Origin: Chitinophaga rhizosphaerae
GTDB taxonomy: Bacteria > Bacteroidota > Bacteroidia > Chitinophagales > Chitinophagaceae
NCBI RefSeq assembly: GCF_003958645.1
Contig: NZ_RXLO01000001.1
Location: forward strand, 620,001 to 684,000
Direction: 5' to 3'
Length of the DNA: 64,000 nt
Each line of letters starts with the position of its first letter. The stretch's first letter is position 1. The position numbers and the translations under genes were made by a program. Below, piece by piece: positions 35,523 through 44,205 of this stretch. The notes under the pieces are model-generated. The model was not told the origin of the DNA and did not search any database. It saw only the letters and a program-made list of their open reading frames with translations.

Positions 35523-37295
35523 TCAATGGGAAAACTGTAGTTCGCTGAGCCCGCGGTAAAGTCCTTCCGACTTCCGCATGAGCTCTTCATGCGTGCCCGA
35601 TTCCACCACGCCGCCTTTATCGAGCACGAGGATCATATCGGCGCGGCGAACGGTGCTGAGGCGATGGGCGATCACGATAGAGGTGCGGCCTTCCATGAGT
35701 TTGTCCAGCGCTTCCTGCACGAGTTTTTCCGACTCGGAATCGAGGGCGGAGGTGGCTTCGTCGAGGATGAGGATGCGGGGATTGCGGAGTACGGCCCTGG
35801 CGATGGCGATGCGTTGCCGCTGCCCGCCCGACAGCTGGATGCCCCGTTCGCCCACGATGGTATCGAGGCCTTCGGGGAACTGGCGGATGAACTCCCAGGC
35901 GTTGGCCTGCCGCGCGGCTTCCACGATCGCTTCTTCGGAGGCGGTGGTATCGCCGTAAGCGATGTTTTCGCGGATGGTGCCGCCGAACAGGAACACGTCT
36001 TGCGGCACCACGGCCATTTGGGAGCGGAGGAGCGAAAGGTCGTATTCCCGGGTATCCTGGCCGTCGATATAGATATGCCCGGCCGCGGGGTCGTAAAACC
36101 GCAGCAGGAGGTTGACGATGGTGGATTTGCCGGCGCCGCTGGGCCCCACAAGGGCCACCTGCCAGCCGGGCTCGGCGTGGAAACTCACGTCGCGCAGCAC
36201 GGGAAGGTCTTTTCTGGAAGGATACTGGAAACCTACGTGCTGGAACCGGATTTCGCCGTTGAAATGCTGGCGGCGGGCAGCAGGAGGGATGAGCTGAATC
36301 TTTTCTTCCGGTTCGTCGAGGATTTCGAGGAGGTGCTCCGATGCGCCAAGGGCGCGCTGGATGCGGGTAAAGATCTCGGCCAGCCCGGAAATCGATCCGC
36401 CGATAAAACCGGAATACAGGACGAAGGAGAACAGGTCGCCCACGGCAAAGCCATCGCCGATCATCAGCACGCCTTTCCAGATCACGGCCACCATGGCGCC
36501 GAAGAGCCCGAAAATGAGGAACGATACGAACATGCCCTGGTACGTCCCGGATTTGATGCCGGTTTTCACGACCTCGTCTGTCTTCGCCTTATACCTGCCG
36601 GTCTCGAAAAACTCGTTCGCGAAGGCTTTCACGTTAAAAATCCCCTGCAGCGTTTCTTCCACGATGGTATTGGATTCCGCGATCTGCCCCTGCACCTGTT
36701 TGCTGAACCGGCGGATGAATTTCCCGAAGACCACGGCCAAAATGCAAATGGCGGGAACGATGGCGAGCATGAACAGGGTCAGTTGCCAGCTTGTATACGC
36801 CAGCAGCGCGATGCCGCCGATGATGGTGATCACCTGCCGGAGGAATTCCGCCAACGTGGTGGTGAATAAATCCTGCAGCTGGGAAATATCGGAGGAGATG
36901 CGGCTGTTCAATTCGCCCACGCGCCTTTCCGAGAAGAATTTCATGGGCAGGCGGATGAGATGGGAATAGGTGGCCTGCCGGAGCGCCGCCACGGTTTTTT
37001 CGGTGACCGACACAAAAATGCGGATGCGGAAAAAGGAAAAGATGGATTGAAGCGCCAGCACGGCCACGAGCATCAGCCCGATGCGGTTGATATGCAAATG
37101 CAGTTCCCCGGCCTGCCCCACGTTGATCAGATCGCCCAGGAGCTTCGGGAAAGCCAGGCTCGTGGCGCTCGACAGCATCAGCATGACCAGCCCTCCGGCG
37201 AATTGCCAGCGGTAGGGTTTGGCATATTGGTATAACCGGGATGCCCTGCGAATACCGTCAAATGAAAATTTTGCGCGCTTTTGCTGTTCCTCCAT
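35523..37295 (-). CDS. ABC exporter (fused permease and ATPase)
   Basis: The 590-residue MsbA/MDR-type half-transporter has six TM helices in residues 30-320, with the coupling segment LPMKFFSERRVGELNSRISS, then an ATPase with Walker A GPSGAGKSTIVNLLLRF near 385, Q-loop VPQDVFLFGG, signature LSGGQRQRIAIARA and Walker B ILILDEATSALD, followed by the H-loop in IVIAHRLSTV. Two copies should form a working exporter. The substrate, lipid or drug, cannot be told. The gene is convergent with the LytTR regulator and separate from the downstream DprE-like operon. Confidence 0.93.
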   Translation of the reverse strand: MEEQQKRAKFSFDGIRRASRLYQYAKPYRWQFAGGLVMLMLSSATSLAFPKLLGDLINVGQAGELHLHINRIGLMLVAVLALQSIFSFFRIRIFVSVTEKTVAALRQATYSHLIRLPMKFFSERRVGELNSRISSDISQLQDLFTTTLAEFLRQVITIIGGIALLAYTSWQLTLFMLAIVPAICILAVVFGKFIRRFSKQVQGQIAESNTIVEETLQGIFNVKAFANEFFETGRYKAKTDEVVKTGIKSGTYQGMFVSFLIFGLFGAMVAVIWKGVLMIGDGFAVGDLFSFVLYSGFIGGSISGLAEIFTRIQRALGASEHLLEILDEPEEKIQLIPPAARRQHFNGEIRFQHVGFQYPSRKDLPVLRDVSFHAEPGWQVALVGPSGAGKSTIVNLLLRFYDPAAGHIYIDGQDTREYDLSLLRSQMAVVPQDVFLFGGTIRENIAYGDTTASEEAIVEAARQANAWEFIRQFPEGLDTIVGERGIQLSGGQRQRIAIARAVLRNPRILILDEATSALDSESEKLVQEALDKLMEGRTSIVIAHRLSTVRRADMILVLDKGGVVESGTHEELMRKSEGLYRGLSELQFSH

Positions 37296-37390
37296 ATAAT
37301 GAAATTAACGATTCCTGATGGAGAAGACGGGTGGGAAAGGGAAATATTGTAGGGACCGACGAATTTCTTCTTCGCGATATTTATTGATTA

Positions 37391-37831
37391 TCAGGCATTT
37401 CTTACTCTCATCGCCCGCATCTTTCCTTCCAGCACTGCCGCCACGATGGCCATTCCGGCCAGCAGGAGGTCTGCCGCCGGGGTATTCCAGCCATTGCGCA
37501 GGCTGCGGGGGAGGATGAACGTGAAGCATATCATGGCGAAGGAACCGTACAGCCCGGCCTGCTTCGTCCGGGCCAGGGCCAGCAACAGAACGAGCGCGGC
37601 CTGGGTGAAAGGGACCGTCAGCACCAGTTCATCTGCGAACATCCGCCAGGTATCATACCGGCTCAGCCGCATATGGAAAATCCCCGGCGCCAGGAACCCC
37701 GTGACAGCCGCGTAAGCCAGCCGTACGGCGAGCAGGCCGGTGGCGATGTCTATGTAAAGTTGGCGAAGCACCAGGCTCCGCAATCGGTTGGCAGCCGGGA
37801 AATGGATACCGGCTTCGGAAAATTTGCGCAT
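37391..37831 (-). CDS. Four-TM membrane protein, possibly DoxX/MauE-like
   Basis: The 146-residue protein has four hydrophobic helices and short loops, including YIDIATGLLAVRLAYAAVTG, VPFTQAALVLLLALA and ADLLLAGMAIVAAVLEG. Size and TM pattern fit the DoxX/MauE group of membrane proteins, but the signature residues of that family are not clear, so the family is only a suggestion. It follows the HAD phosphatase on the same strand after a 110-bp gap, so it may or may not belong to that operon. No catalytic residues are recognised. Confidence 0.6.
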   Translation of the reverse strand: MRKFSEAGIHFPAANRLRSLVLRQLYIDIATGLLAVRLAYAAVTGFLAPGIFHMRLSRYDTWRMFADELVLTVPFTQAALVLLLALARTKQAGLYGSFAMICFTFILPRSLRNGWNTPAADLLLAGMAIVAAVLEGKMRAMRVRNA

Positions 37832-37941
37832 ATAGTTAGCGAATATCGCTGGGTGGAATTTTATTCATCAAAAGCTGACAAACATGCCTAAAATAATGAA
37901 ATCTGCCGTCAAGATACGAATGTGTTCGCATTCCACCATCA

Positions 37942-38535
37942 TTACTCGAATTCCCGGAAGCCCTTATGCTGGGCGAGCGCCAGCATTTCGCGGTCGCCGC
38001 TGCTGTCGCCATAGGCATAAACGGCCTGGTACGGCGTGAGTTTCACGGCTTCGCGGATACGGCACACTTTTTCCTCCCCATTACAGTTTTTCCCGGCGAG
38101 CGCTCCCGTCAACCGCCCGTTCACGACCTCCAGCCGCGATCCCAACACGGGCACCCCGGCTCTTTCGGCCCAGGGCTGCACCCAGTTTTCCGCGGAAGCC
38201 GTCACGATAAACACGGTATGGCCTTCGGAAATATGCCAGGCGATGGCGTTTACCGCCCGCGGGCGCAGCAACGCCGGCAACCGCTCCTTGCAAAAGGCGT
38301 CGCATTTTTCCTGGAATTCGGCCAGGGGCATGCCTTTGAAATAAAACTTCAGGACGATCTCCTTCATCCGCTGGTTTCCGATCACTTTCAATTTGAAGAG
38401 TACCAGCAGGGGCAACAGCAGGGCCATGCCGGTATACAGCGCCACCGGCCCCTTGTGGAAACGGATGATCTCGAAAAGGGTGTCTTTCCGAGTAATGGTA
38501 CCATCGAAATCGAAAAATGCGATCGCCTGCTTCAC
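37942..38535 (-). CDS. HAD-IB phosphatase, probable polyprenyl-phosphoryl-pentose step
   Basis: The best start is GTG 38535, which overlaps the stop of the reductase gene (GTGA), giving 197 residues; the longer frame upstream has no HAD sequence. Motif I is FFDFDGTITRKD at residues 6-17, motif II is VTASAENW, the motif III Lys lies in the GKNCNGEEKVCRI region and motif IV is YGDSSGDREML. A helical insertion after motif I carries a hydrophobic stretch (MALLLPLLVLFKL), which could hold the enzyme at the membrane. In the proposed pathway it removes the 5-phosphate from the polyprenyl-phosphoryl-phosphoribose made by the UbiA-type enzyme. The exact substrate is inferred from neighbours. Confidence 0.85.
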   Translation of the reverse strand: MKQAIAFFDFDGTITRKDTLFEIIRFHKGPVALYTGMALLLPLLVLFKLKVIGNQRMKEIVLKFYFKGMPLAEFQEKCDAFCKERLPALLRPRAVNAIAWHISEGHTVFIVTASAENWVQPWAERAGVPVLGSRLEVVNGRLTGALAGKNCNGEEKVCRIREAVKLTPYQAVYAYGDSSGDREMLALAQHKGFREFE

Positions 38536-39263
38536 AGTTTCTTCTTTTTGAAAATAGGCTCGGGTATGTTTTTGATGATCATCATGATATATCGCCAGAA
38601 CCACTTCGTGTACAATACGTTTTTCTTCTTTTCCGCCGCTTTGAAAATATCATCGGCCACTTCGCCGGGCTGCGCGGTGAGCAAGGCCGGAAGTGCGAGG
38701 TGCCCGGTCATCTGCGTAGCCACGAACCCCGGTTCCACGGTCATCACGTGTGCGCCGGAATGCCACAGGCGGTTGCGCAGGCCGGAAAGATACGCCGTAA
38801 AGCCAGCTTTGGCACTGCCGTAGAGATAATTGCTCATCCGGCCGCGGTCTCCCGCAACGGAACTGATCCCTATGATCGTGCCTTTTCCCCGTGCGGCCAT
38901 GTCTTCGGCCACAATATTGAGGATAGACACGGCGCCGGTAAAGTTGGTATGGAGGATACGGGAAGCTTCCTGCCAGTCTTGCTGGCCTTTTTCCTGCGAG
39001 CCGAGGTAGCCGAACACACAAAGCACCACATCCGGCGGAGCGGGGAGCGCGCGGTAAAAACCGGCGTGGGAGGTGAAGTCGAGCGCGTCGAAAGCATGCA
39101 CGGTAACGGCGATGCGGTGCCGGATGCGCAAGTCCTGCTCGAGGGGGCGCAACTGTTCGGGGTTCCGGCCGGCCAGCTGGAGGGTAAAACCTGCGGCGGC
39201 GTAGCGGCGGGCGAGGGCAACTGCGATATCTGACCCGGCGCCCAGGATTAATACGGTAGGCAT
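38532..39263 (-). CDS. SDR reductase, DprE2-like
   Basis: The start at ATG 39263 gives MPTVLILGAGSDIAVALARR, the usual opening with the NAD(P) glycine motif; a GTG eight codons earlier is possible but not needed. The 243 residues show the SDR set: AGRNPEQ, LCVFGYLGSQ, IIGISSVAGDRGR with the catalytic Ser, and YLYGSAKAGF with the YxxxK pair. It sits between the DprE1-like oxidase (33-bp gap) and the HAD phosphatase (4-bp overlap). By analogy with mycobacterial DprE2 it would reduce the 2-keto intermediate, finishing ribose-to-arabinose epimerisation on the lipid carrier. Confidence 0.88.
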   Translation of the reverse strand: MPTVLILGAGSDIAVALARRYAAAGFTLQLAGRNPEQLRPLEQDLRIRHRIAVTVHAFDALDFTSHAGFYRALPAPPDVVLCVFGYLGSQEKGQQDWQEASRILHTNFTGAVSILNIVAEDMAARGKGTIIGISSVAGDRGRMSNYLYGSAKAGFTAYLSGLRNRLWHSGAHVMTVEPGFVATQMTGHLALPALLTAQPGEVADDIFKAAEKKKNVLYTKWFWRYIMMIIKNIPEPIFKKKKL

Positions 39264-39295
39264 ATTGTTCGGTCGGGTTTTATCCACCCGTTTGT

Positions 39296-40627
39296 TTATG
39301 CGAATTGAAAATTAAGCCGGTCGGATTGTGCGGACCTGAATTTACCGGCGGGGTTCCAGGTTTTCACGATTTCCCGGAAACGCTCCGCATTGGGGTAGCT
39401 GTCCCAGAACACGCGCTCCTGCATCCTGGCGTCTTTCGTCAGGTACAGGCGGCCGCCGTATTGCAGCACCAGCGCATCCAGCTCGTCGAGGAACGGGAAA
39501 AGGCCGTTGCGCACGGGAAAATCGAGCGCCAGCGTATAGCCTTCCATGGGAAAGGAGATCAGATCGTCCTGCTTCCCGAAGGTTTTGAGCACCGCCAGGA
39601 ACGAGCCCCAGCCTTTTTCGCTGATCTTTTGCAGAATGGCCACCAGCCCGTCTTTCTTGTCCATCGGCAGCACAAACTGGTATTGCACGAACCCGTCTTT
39701 CCCGTAACCGCGGTTCCAGTGCAGGATGGCATCCAGCGGGTAGAAGAAAGGCTCGTACGGCACCGTGTTTTCGATGACGCGTTTGGTATTCTTCGCGTAG
39801 TACAGTGCGTTGAAAAGCTTGACGGTGAAGTTGTTCAGCACGAAGCCCGGCAGGTTGAAAGGTACGGTGAGCTTCATTTTGCGGGGCAGCTCCAGGGGCG
39901 CTTTCGCCGCTTTGGCGGCCACCTGGTCTTTGGTAGCATGCTCGCCGACGATGAGGATGCTCCGGCCGAAGGAATCGCCCTTTTGCAGGCAATCGATCCA
40001 GGCCATGGAGTAGGTATAATGTTTATGTTCTTCGAAAAGCTGCAATACTTCATCGAGGTTCCTGGCCTTGATCTGCTTCTGACGGATATACGCCGTTTCG
40101 ATCTTCTTCAGCGTGAACCTTACGGTTGTTATGATACCGGTCAATCCCATCCCGCCGCAGGTGGCCCAGAAAAGATCGGGCTCCGTTTCAGGCGAACATT
40201 CCGTCAAACCCTTAGCGGTCAACACTTTCATGGAAACGATATGATTGCTGAAGGAACCTTCGGAATGGTGGTTTTTGCCATGTACGTCAGATGCCACGGC
40301 GCCGCCGATGGTTATGAATTTGGTCCCCGGCGTTACGGGCAGGAACCAGCCGCGGGGAACGATGATGTCGAGGATCTGGTCGAGCGTAAGGCCCGACTGG
40401 CATTCGAACACGCCATTCTCTTCGTCGAACGCCAACACCTTGTCGAACCGCAAAGTGGAAACGCTATGTTCGCCGAGCGACGCATCGCCATAACAGCGGC
40501 CGTTTCCCCTGGCGATCACGTGGTCGTGGGTGTTTACGTACTGCGTCAGTTGTTCCTCCATGGAGAAGGAGACCTCTTCACAGTTCAATACGGGATAATT
40601 GCCCCAATTCGATATGTTTTTTCGCAT
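39296..40627 (-). CDS. FAD-dependent oxidase, DprE1-like
   Basis: The 443-residue flavoenzyme has a PCMH-type FAD domain (ARGNGRCYGDASLGEHS near 39-55, then VTPGTKFITIGGAVASDVHG and KNHH near 100-122), a substrate-binding middle and the C-terminal YGGRLYLTKDARM with the conserved active-site Lys. The overall pattern matches DprE1, which oxidises the 2-hydroxyl of decaprenyl-phosphoryl-ribose. In the FPxxGW-type loop, which in mycobacteria carries the benzothiazinone-reactive Cys387, this protein reads FPMEGYTLALDFPV with Ala (codon 39527-39529). Its ATG overlaps the UbiA stop by one base (TAATG), indicating translational coupling. Confidence 0.9.
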   Translation of the reverse strand: MRKNISNWGNYPVLNCEEVSFSMEEQLTQYVNTHDHVIARGNGRCYGDASLGEHSVSTLRFDKVLAFDEENGVFECQSGLTLDQILDIIVPRGWFLPVTPGTKFITIGGAVASDVHGKNHHSEGSFSNHIVSMKVLTAKGLTECSPETEPDLFWATCGGMGLTGIITTVRFTLKKIETAYIRQKQIKARNLDEVLQLFEEHKHYTYSMAWIDCLQKGDSFGRSILIVGEHATKDQVAAKAAKAPLELPRKMKLTVPFNLPGFVLNNFTVKLFNALYYAKNTKRVIENTVPYEPFFYPLDAILHWNRGYGKDGFVQYQFVLPMDKKDGLVAILQKISEKGWGSFLAVLKTFGKQDDLISFPMEGYTLALDFPVRNGLFPFLDELDALVLQYGGRLYLTKDARMQERVFWDSYPNAERFREIVKTWNPAGKFRSAQSDRLNFQFA

Positions 40628-41514
40628 TATTCAAAAAAACTTTTATTCGTCGGTAAATAAATGATCACATAAAAGCTTAGAATCCACAGGAGAATGGTTA
40701 GTTGAATAAAGCGGTCTTTGTATAGGATTTTGGTGGGAGAACCGGTGTCGTTGTCGACGTAAGTTATTTGCAAATATCGTAATAATCCGGCAATAACAAA
40801 AATACTGGTATAGTAAAGGCGGTAGGTTTTGAAGTGGGCCATGGTTTCGGGGCTCATCGTATACATGAGATAGGCCACGATGATCACGGCGGAAACGACC
40901 GCCAGCGAGGCGTTGAGGAAATCGAGATTATACCCTTTGGACGCCTTGCGGAGGTCTTTGCCCGACTGGAGCTTGTGCAGCACATCGTCTCTCCGTTTGG
41001 CGAACGCCATGAACACGGCCAGGAGGAACACCATGATATTCAGCCATTCCGAAATGGCGACATCCGCCGCCACGCCGCCGGCCTTCACCCGCAGCACGAA
41101 CCCGGAGGCAAGGATGAGGATGTCGAGGATGGACACGTTTTTCAGCCCGAAAGAATACCCCAGGTTGAGCACGAAATAGATCCCCAGCACGAACATGAAC
41201 TTGAAACTGATGAGCGCCGCCAGCCCGAAGCCCGCGAGCACTACGAACACGAAGATCGCCAGGCCGGCCGTGGGAGATACGGCGCCGGAAGCGAGCGGAC
41301 GGCTCCTTTTCACCGGGTGCGCCCTGTCTGCCTCGATATCCATGTAATCGTTGATCACATAAATACTGCTGGCCACGAGCGAAAAACTGGCGAACGCCAA
41401 AGCCAGCATCTCCATTTTATCCATCGAAAAAATTTCGCCCGCAAAGAAGGAGGGAATAAAAAGGAAAAGGTTCTTGGCCCAGTGTTTCGGGCGGAGTAGT
41501 TTTAAGTATTGCAC
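40627..41514 (-). CDS. UbiA-family polyprenyl-phosphate phosphoribosyltransferase
   Basis: No ATG fits the beginning; GTG 41514 gives MQYLKLLRPKHWAKNLFLF, and TTG 41526 is the alternative. The 295-residue membrane protein has about eight TM helices. The UbiA motif NDYMDIEADRAHP, followed by KRSRPLASGAVS, is near residues 53-80 and a second acidic region (SILDILILASGF) is near 145. The 'RPKHWAKN' start and 'HPxKRxRPLASG' are typical of decaprenyl-phosphate phosphoribosyltransferases, which transfer phosphoribose from PRPP to a polyprenyl phosphate. It is the first gene of a four-gene operon with the DprE1-like, DprE2-like and HAD genes. Confidence 0.9.
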   Translation of the reverse strand: MQYLKLLRPKHWAKNLFLFIPSFFAGEIFSMDKMEMLALAFASFSLVASSIYVINDYMDIEADRAHPVKRSRPLASGAVSPTAGLAIFVFVVLAGFGLAALISFKFMFVLGIYFVLNLGYSFGLKNVSILDILILASGFVLRVKAGGVAADVAISEWLNIMVFLLAVFMAFAKRRDDVLHKLQSGKDLRKASKGYNLDFLNASLAVVSAVIIVAYLMYTMSPETMAHFKTYRLYYTSIFVIAGLLRYLQITYVDNDTGSPTKILYKDRFIQLTILLWILSFYVIIYLPTNKSFFE

Positions 41515-41568
41515 GGGATTACACAATTAAACAAGGCGCAAAATACAATGTTTATCAGGAATTGTCGC

Positions 41569-41576
41569 TAGATTTG
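41569..41576 (+). promoter_or_regulatory. -7 box of the GT-C gene
   Basis: TAGATTTG matches TAnnTTTG, 55 bp before ATG 41632, in the divergent gap that must also hold the promoter of the UbiA operon. Confidence 0.5.
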
Positions 41577-41631
41577 CTACCTTAAATTTACATTACCTAG
41601 TTTTACTTTTACCCAGAAACACTTCCCCAAC

Positions 41632-43251
41632 ATGTCGAATCCCTTCCTGACACCGCGCCGGGCCATGATACTGGAATGCCTGTTAATCGTTGGACTGGCC
41701 TGCGTTCCGCTATTCGCGACATTTCCTTACCGGGTCAATATTTTCCTGTCCTGGGAAGGTGCATACCGTATGTCGGAAGGCCAGGTGCCTTACCGCGATT
41801 TCGGGATGCCGTTGGGGTATGGGTACTGGATCGTTCCGGCGCTGTTTTTCAAACTGTTCGGTCCGCAGATGATCTCGCTGGTAAAGGCGCAGGTATTCCT
41901 CAATATCCTGGGCGGGCTCAGTTTCCGGTACATTTTGCAGCAGATGCGTGTGTCCCCCGGCGTGAGGCTGCTGTCGGTCATCGTGTTCGTCCTGTCGTAT
42001 TCTTTCGTTAATTTCTGGCCCTGGTACAATAATACCGTGATCATTTACCAGCTCGTGGGACTGGCGTTCCTGTTCCGCGGCCTGGGAAGCGGGCGCTGGA
42101 AATGGCCGGCGATCTTCCTGGCGGGGGCTTTCACATTCCTGAGCTTCTTCACCAAGCAAGACGGTGGCGGGCTGGCCCTGTTGCTGGCCCTGGCGCTCCT
42201 GGGCTACCATAGCCTCCATGCCCGCCGCTGGCAGGAGCTGGCCGGGTTCCTGGGGAGCTACGTCCTGGTAGCCTGCATTTTCATCGTTCCCGCCGCGCAG
42301 TACGGGTTCGGGTACTGGTTCAACCACGGGCAGCCGCCGCATTCGTCGCGCCTGGCCCTGATGGATTTCATCGATGTCTTTTTGATGGAATCGCAATGGA
42401 TCAAATTCTATTTCGCCCTGATCGTGATCCTAATGTTCCCGGCCATCAAGAACATCCGTTCGCTCTGGCAAAACCGGGAGCTCATGCTGTTCCTCCTGCT
42501 GACGGTGGGCATCCTCGTGGAAGCCACGCTCTTCCAGGTAACCAGCTACACACCGCCCGACAATAACATCTTCTTCCATGGATTCGCTATCGCGTTCATC
42601 TTCAGCCGGATGTACGACATTTCGGCCGTCCGCTTCGAAAATCTCAAGCCATTCCTGCTCACCGCAACGGCCATACTGCTATGGTGGTCGGCGTCCTATT
42701 ATAAATACATCCAGCGCATCCTCAGCCAGCTGAGCCACACCGAAGAAGTAGCCGCCGTTCCCGGAGGAGAAAACGTCGTGAACCGGCATAACTTCATGGT
42801 AAACCTCGATACCACGGATGTGCCCACCGGCAAATGGACCTTCTCGTCGCTCCCCGAATTCCGTAAAATCTACATGCCGCCGTCTACCGTTGCGGGTATC
42901 GACCGCGTGATGGCGCTCCCGGAAGTGAAAAAGGGGAAAGCCGCCAAAGTGCTGAACCTTACCGAGCTCACCCCGCTCGACCACGCCATCGGCTATACGC
43001 AGGAAACCGGCCCGGAAGTGCCGTTGTGGCACCACCTGGGCGTGGCCATGTTCAACAAACAACTGGCCGACTATACGGAAAAGGTGCGCAACAGGCATTA
43101 CGACCTCATTTTGTACGAATACGCGCCTACGCTCAACAACTTCTTCCCCTGGGCGTTGCGCAACGAGCTGAAGCAGCATTACCGCCAGATCGACTCGTTC
43201 CACGCACCGCGCCGGCCAACGAATGCCATTATCGAAGTATTTGTAAGGTGA
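41632..43251 (+). CDS. GT-C-like membrane glycosyltransferase
   Basis: The 539-residue polytopic protein has roughly ten TM helices. The first loop reads LSWEGAYRMSEGQVPYRDFG near residues 44-63, the typical place and style of the acidic catalytic loop in GT-C enzymes, which use polyprenyl-phosphate sugars. A second conserved-looking loop has SFFTKQDGGG. The C-terminal 150 residues are soluble and periplasmic by topology (ENVVNRHNFMVNLDTTDVPT). It is divergent from the polyprenyl-phosphoryl-arabinose-type operon across 117 bp, so it is a strong candidate for the transferase that uses that donor. The acceptor is unknown; the donor assignment is inference. Confidence 0.75.
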   Translation: MSNPFLTPRRAMILECLLIVGLACVPLFATFPYRVNIFLSWEGAYRMSEGQVPYRDFGMPLGYGYWIVPALFFKLFGPQMISLVKAQVFLNILGGLSFRYILQQMRVSPGVRLLSVIVFVLSYSFVNFWPWYNNTVIIYQLVGLAFLFRGLGSGRWKWPAIFLAGAFTFLSFFTKQDGGGLALLLALALLGYHSLHARRWQELAGFLGSYVLVACIFIVPAAQYGFGYWFNHGQPPHSSRLALMDFIDVFLMESQWIKFYFALIVILMFPAIKNIRSLWQNRELMLFLLLTVGILVEATLFQVTSYTPPDNNIFFHGFAIAFIFSRMYDISAVRFENLKPFLLTATAILLWWSASYYKYIQRILSQLSHTEEVAAVPGGENVVNRHNFMVNLDTTDVPTGKWTFSSLPEFRKIYMPPSTVAGIDRVMALPEVKKGKAAKVLNLTELTPLDHAIGYTQETGPEVPLWHHLGVAMFNKQLADYTEKVRNRHYDLILYEYAPTLNNFFPWALRNELKQHYRQIDSFHAPRRPTNAIIEVFVR

Positions 43252-43262
43252 TGGAGGAAGCG

Positions 43263-43270
43263 TAGCTTTG
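43263..43270 (+). promoter_or_regulatory. -7 box of the EamA pseudogene
   Basis: TAGCTTTG, 28 bp before ATG 43299; the promoter appears intact although the gene is interrupted. Confidence 0.5.
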
Positions 43271-43298
43271 CGTGCCGGTGCTTGCCGGGCAGAAAACC

Positions 43299-44204
43299 AT
43301 GCAACAACGTTCCAATCGTTCCAAACTCATACTGGCACTGAGCCTCGTCTATGTGCTATGGGGCTCCACGTACCTCGGCGTGAAAATCGCCACGGAAGTG
43401 CTGCCGCCATTCCTGCTGTCCGTTCTCCGGTTCATACTCGCCGGCGGGCTCATGATGGGGATTGGTTTTACCGTGGAATAGCAAAGGCCCACCCGCGTTC
43501 AATGGAAAAACGCCTCGATCATCGGGGTGCTGCTCATCGGGATCGGGAACAGTTCCGTGGCGTTTGCCCTGGCGTATATGCCTTCGAGCCTCGTGGCGCT
43601 GTTCATCGCCGCGCTGCCGGCCTGGTTCATCGGGCTCGACTGGCTGTTTTTCAGCAAGAAACGGCCGTCCCACCTTACTGTATGGGGGCTTGTCCTGGGT
43701 TTTACCGGGCTTTTCTTCATTTTCGACCCGTTTTACCTCCTCCATCCCGATAATGTGGTGAGAAATTATCCGCTTTGGCCCATCGCCGTGCTCACGGCAG
43801 GTTCCATTGCCTGGGCTTACGGCTCGCTGCTGAGCCCCCGGCTGGATACGCCGCCGCAGCTGACTTCGTCTGCCATCCAGATGCTGTCTGGCGTGGTGGT
43901 GACGGCCCTGATGAGCGTGGTGCTGGAGCGGGGGGAATGGCATTCGGTCGGGGAGATGACGGCCCGCACCTGGCTGGCCATCGGGTACCTGGTGGTTTTC
44001 GGTTCGCTGGTGGGTTATACGGCTTTCAGCTGGCTGGTAAACAACGCGCCGCCGCAGGTTTCAGCGACCTATGCTTATGTAAACCCTGTGGTAGCGGTGA
44101 TCCTGGGCTGGGTGTTCCTGAAAGAAACCCTCGCCCCGCATGCCATGTTCGGCTCGGCGGTCGTAATTGCGGGGGTGGTGTTGATGACCCTTCGGAAAAA
44201 ATAA
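43299..44204 (+). pseudogene. EamA/DMT-superfamily exporter with in-frame stop
   Basis: A ten-TM drug/metabolite transporter reads continuously in one frame from ATG 43299 (LVYVLWGSTYLGVKIATEVL) to 44204 (GVVLMTLRKK), apart from one TAG at 43479-43481 after residue 60 (GFTVE-stop-QRPTRVQWKNAS). Both EamA halves are otherwise intact, with the paired repeats and SLVGYTAFSWLVNNAPPQVS in the second half. The lesion is a single base change, so it is either a recent nonsense mutation or a sequencing error. Translation could restart at an internal codon near 43527, but that product would lack the first two TM helices. It is followed closely by the convergent MgtC gene. Confidence 0.85.
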
Positions 44205-44205
44205 C

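Noticed and set aside
37942-38604. Longer HAD protein starting at 38604
   Set aside because: The first 23 residues have no HAD pattern; the GTG at 38535 overlaps the upstream stop as expected for coupled genes.
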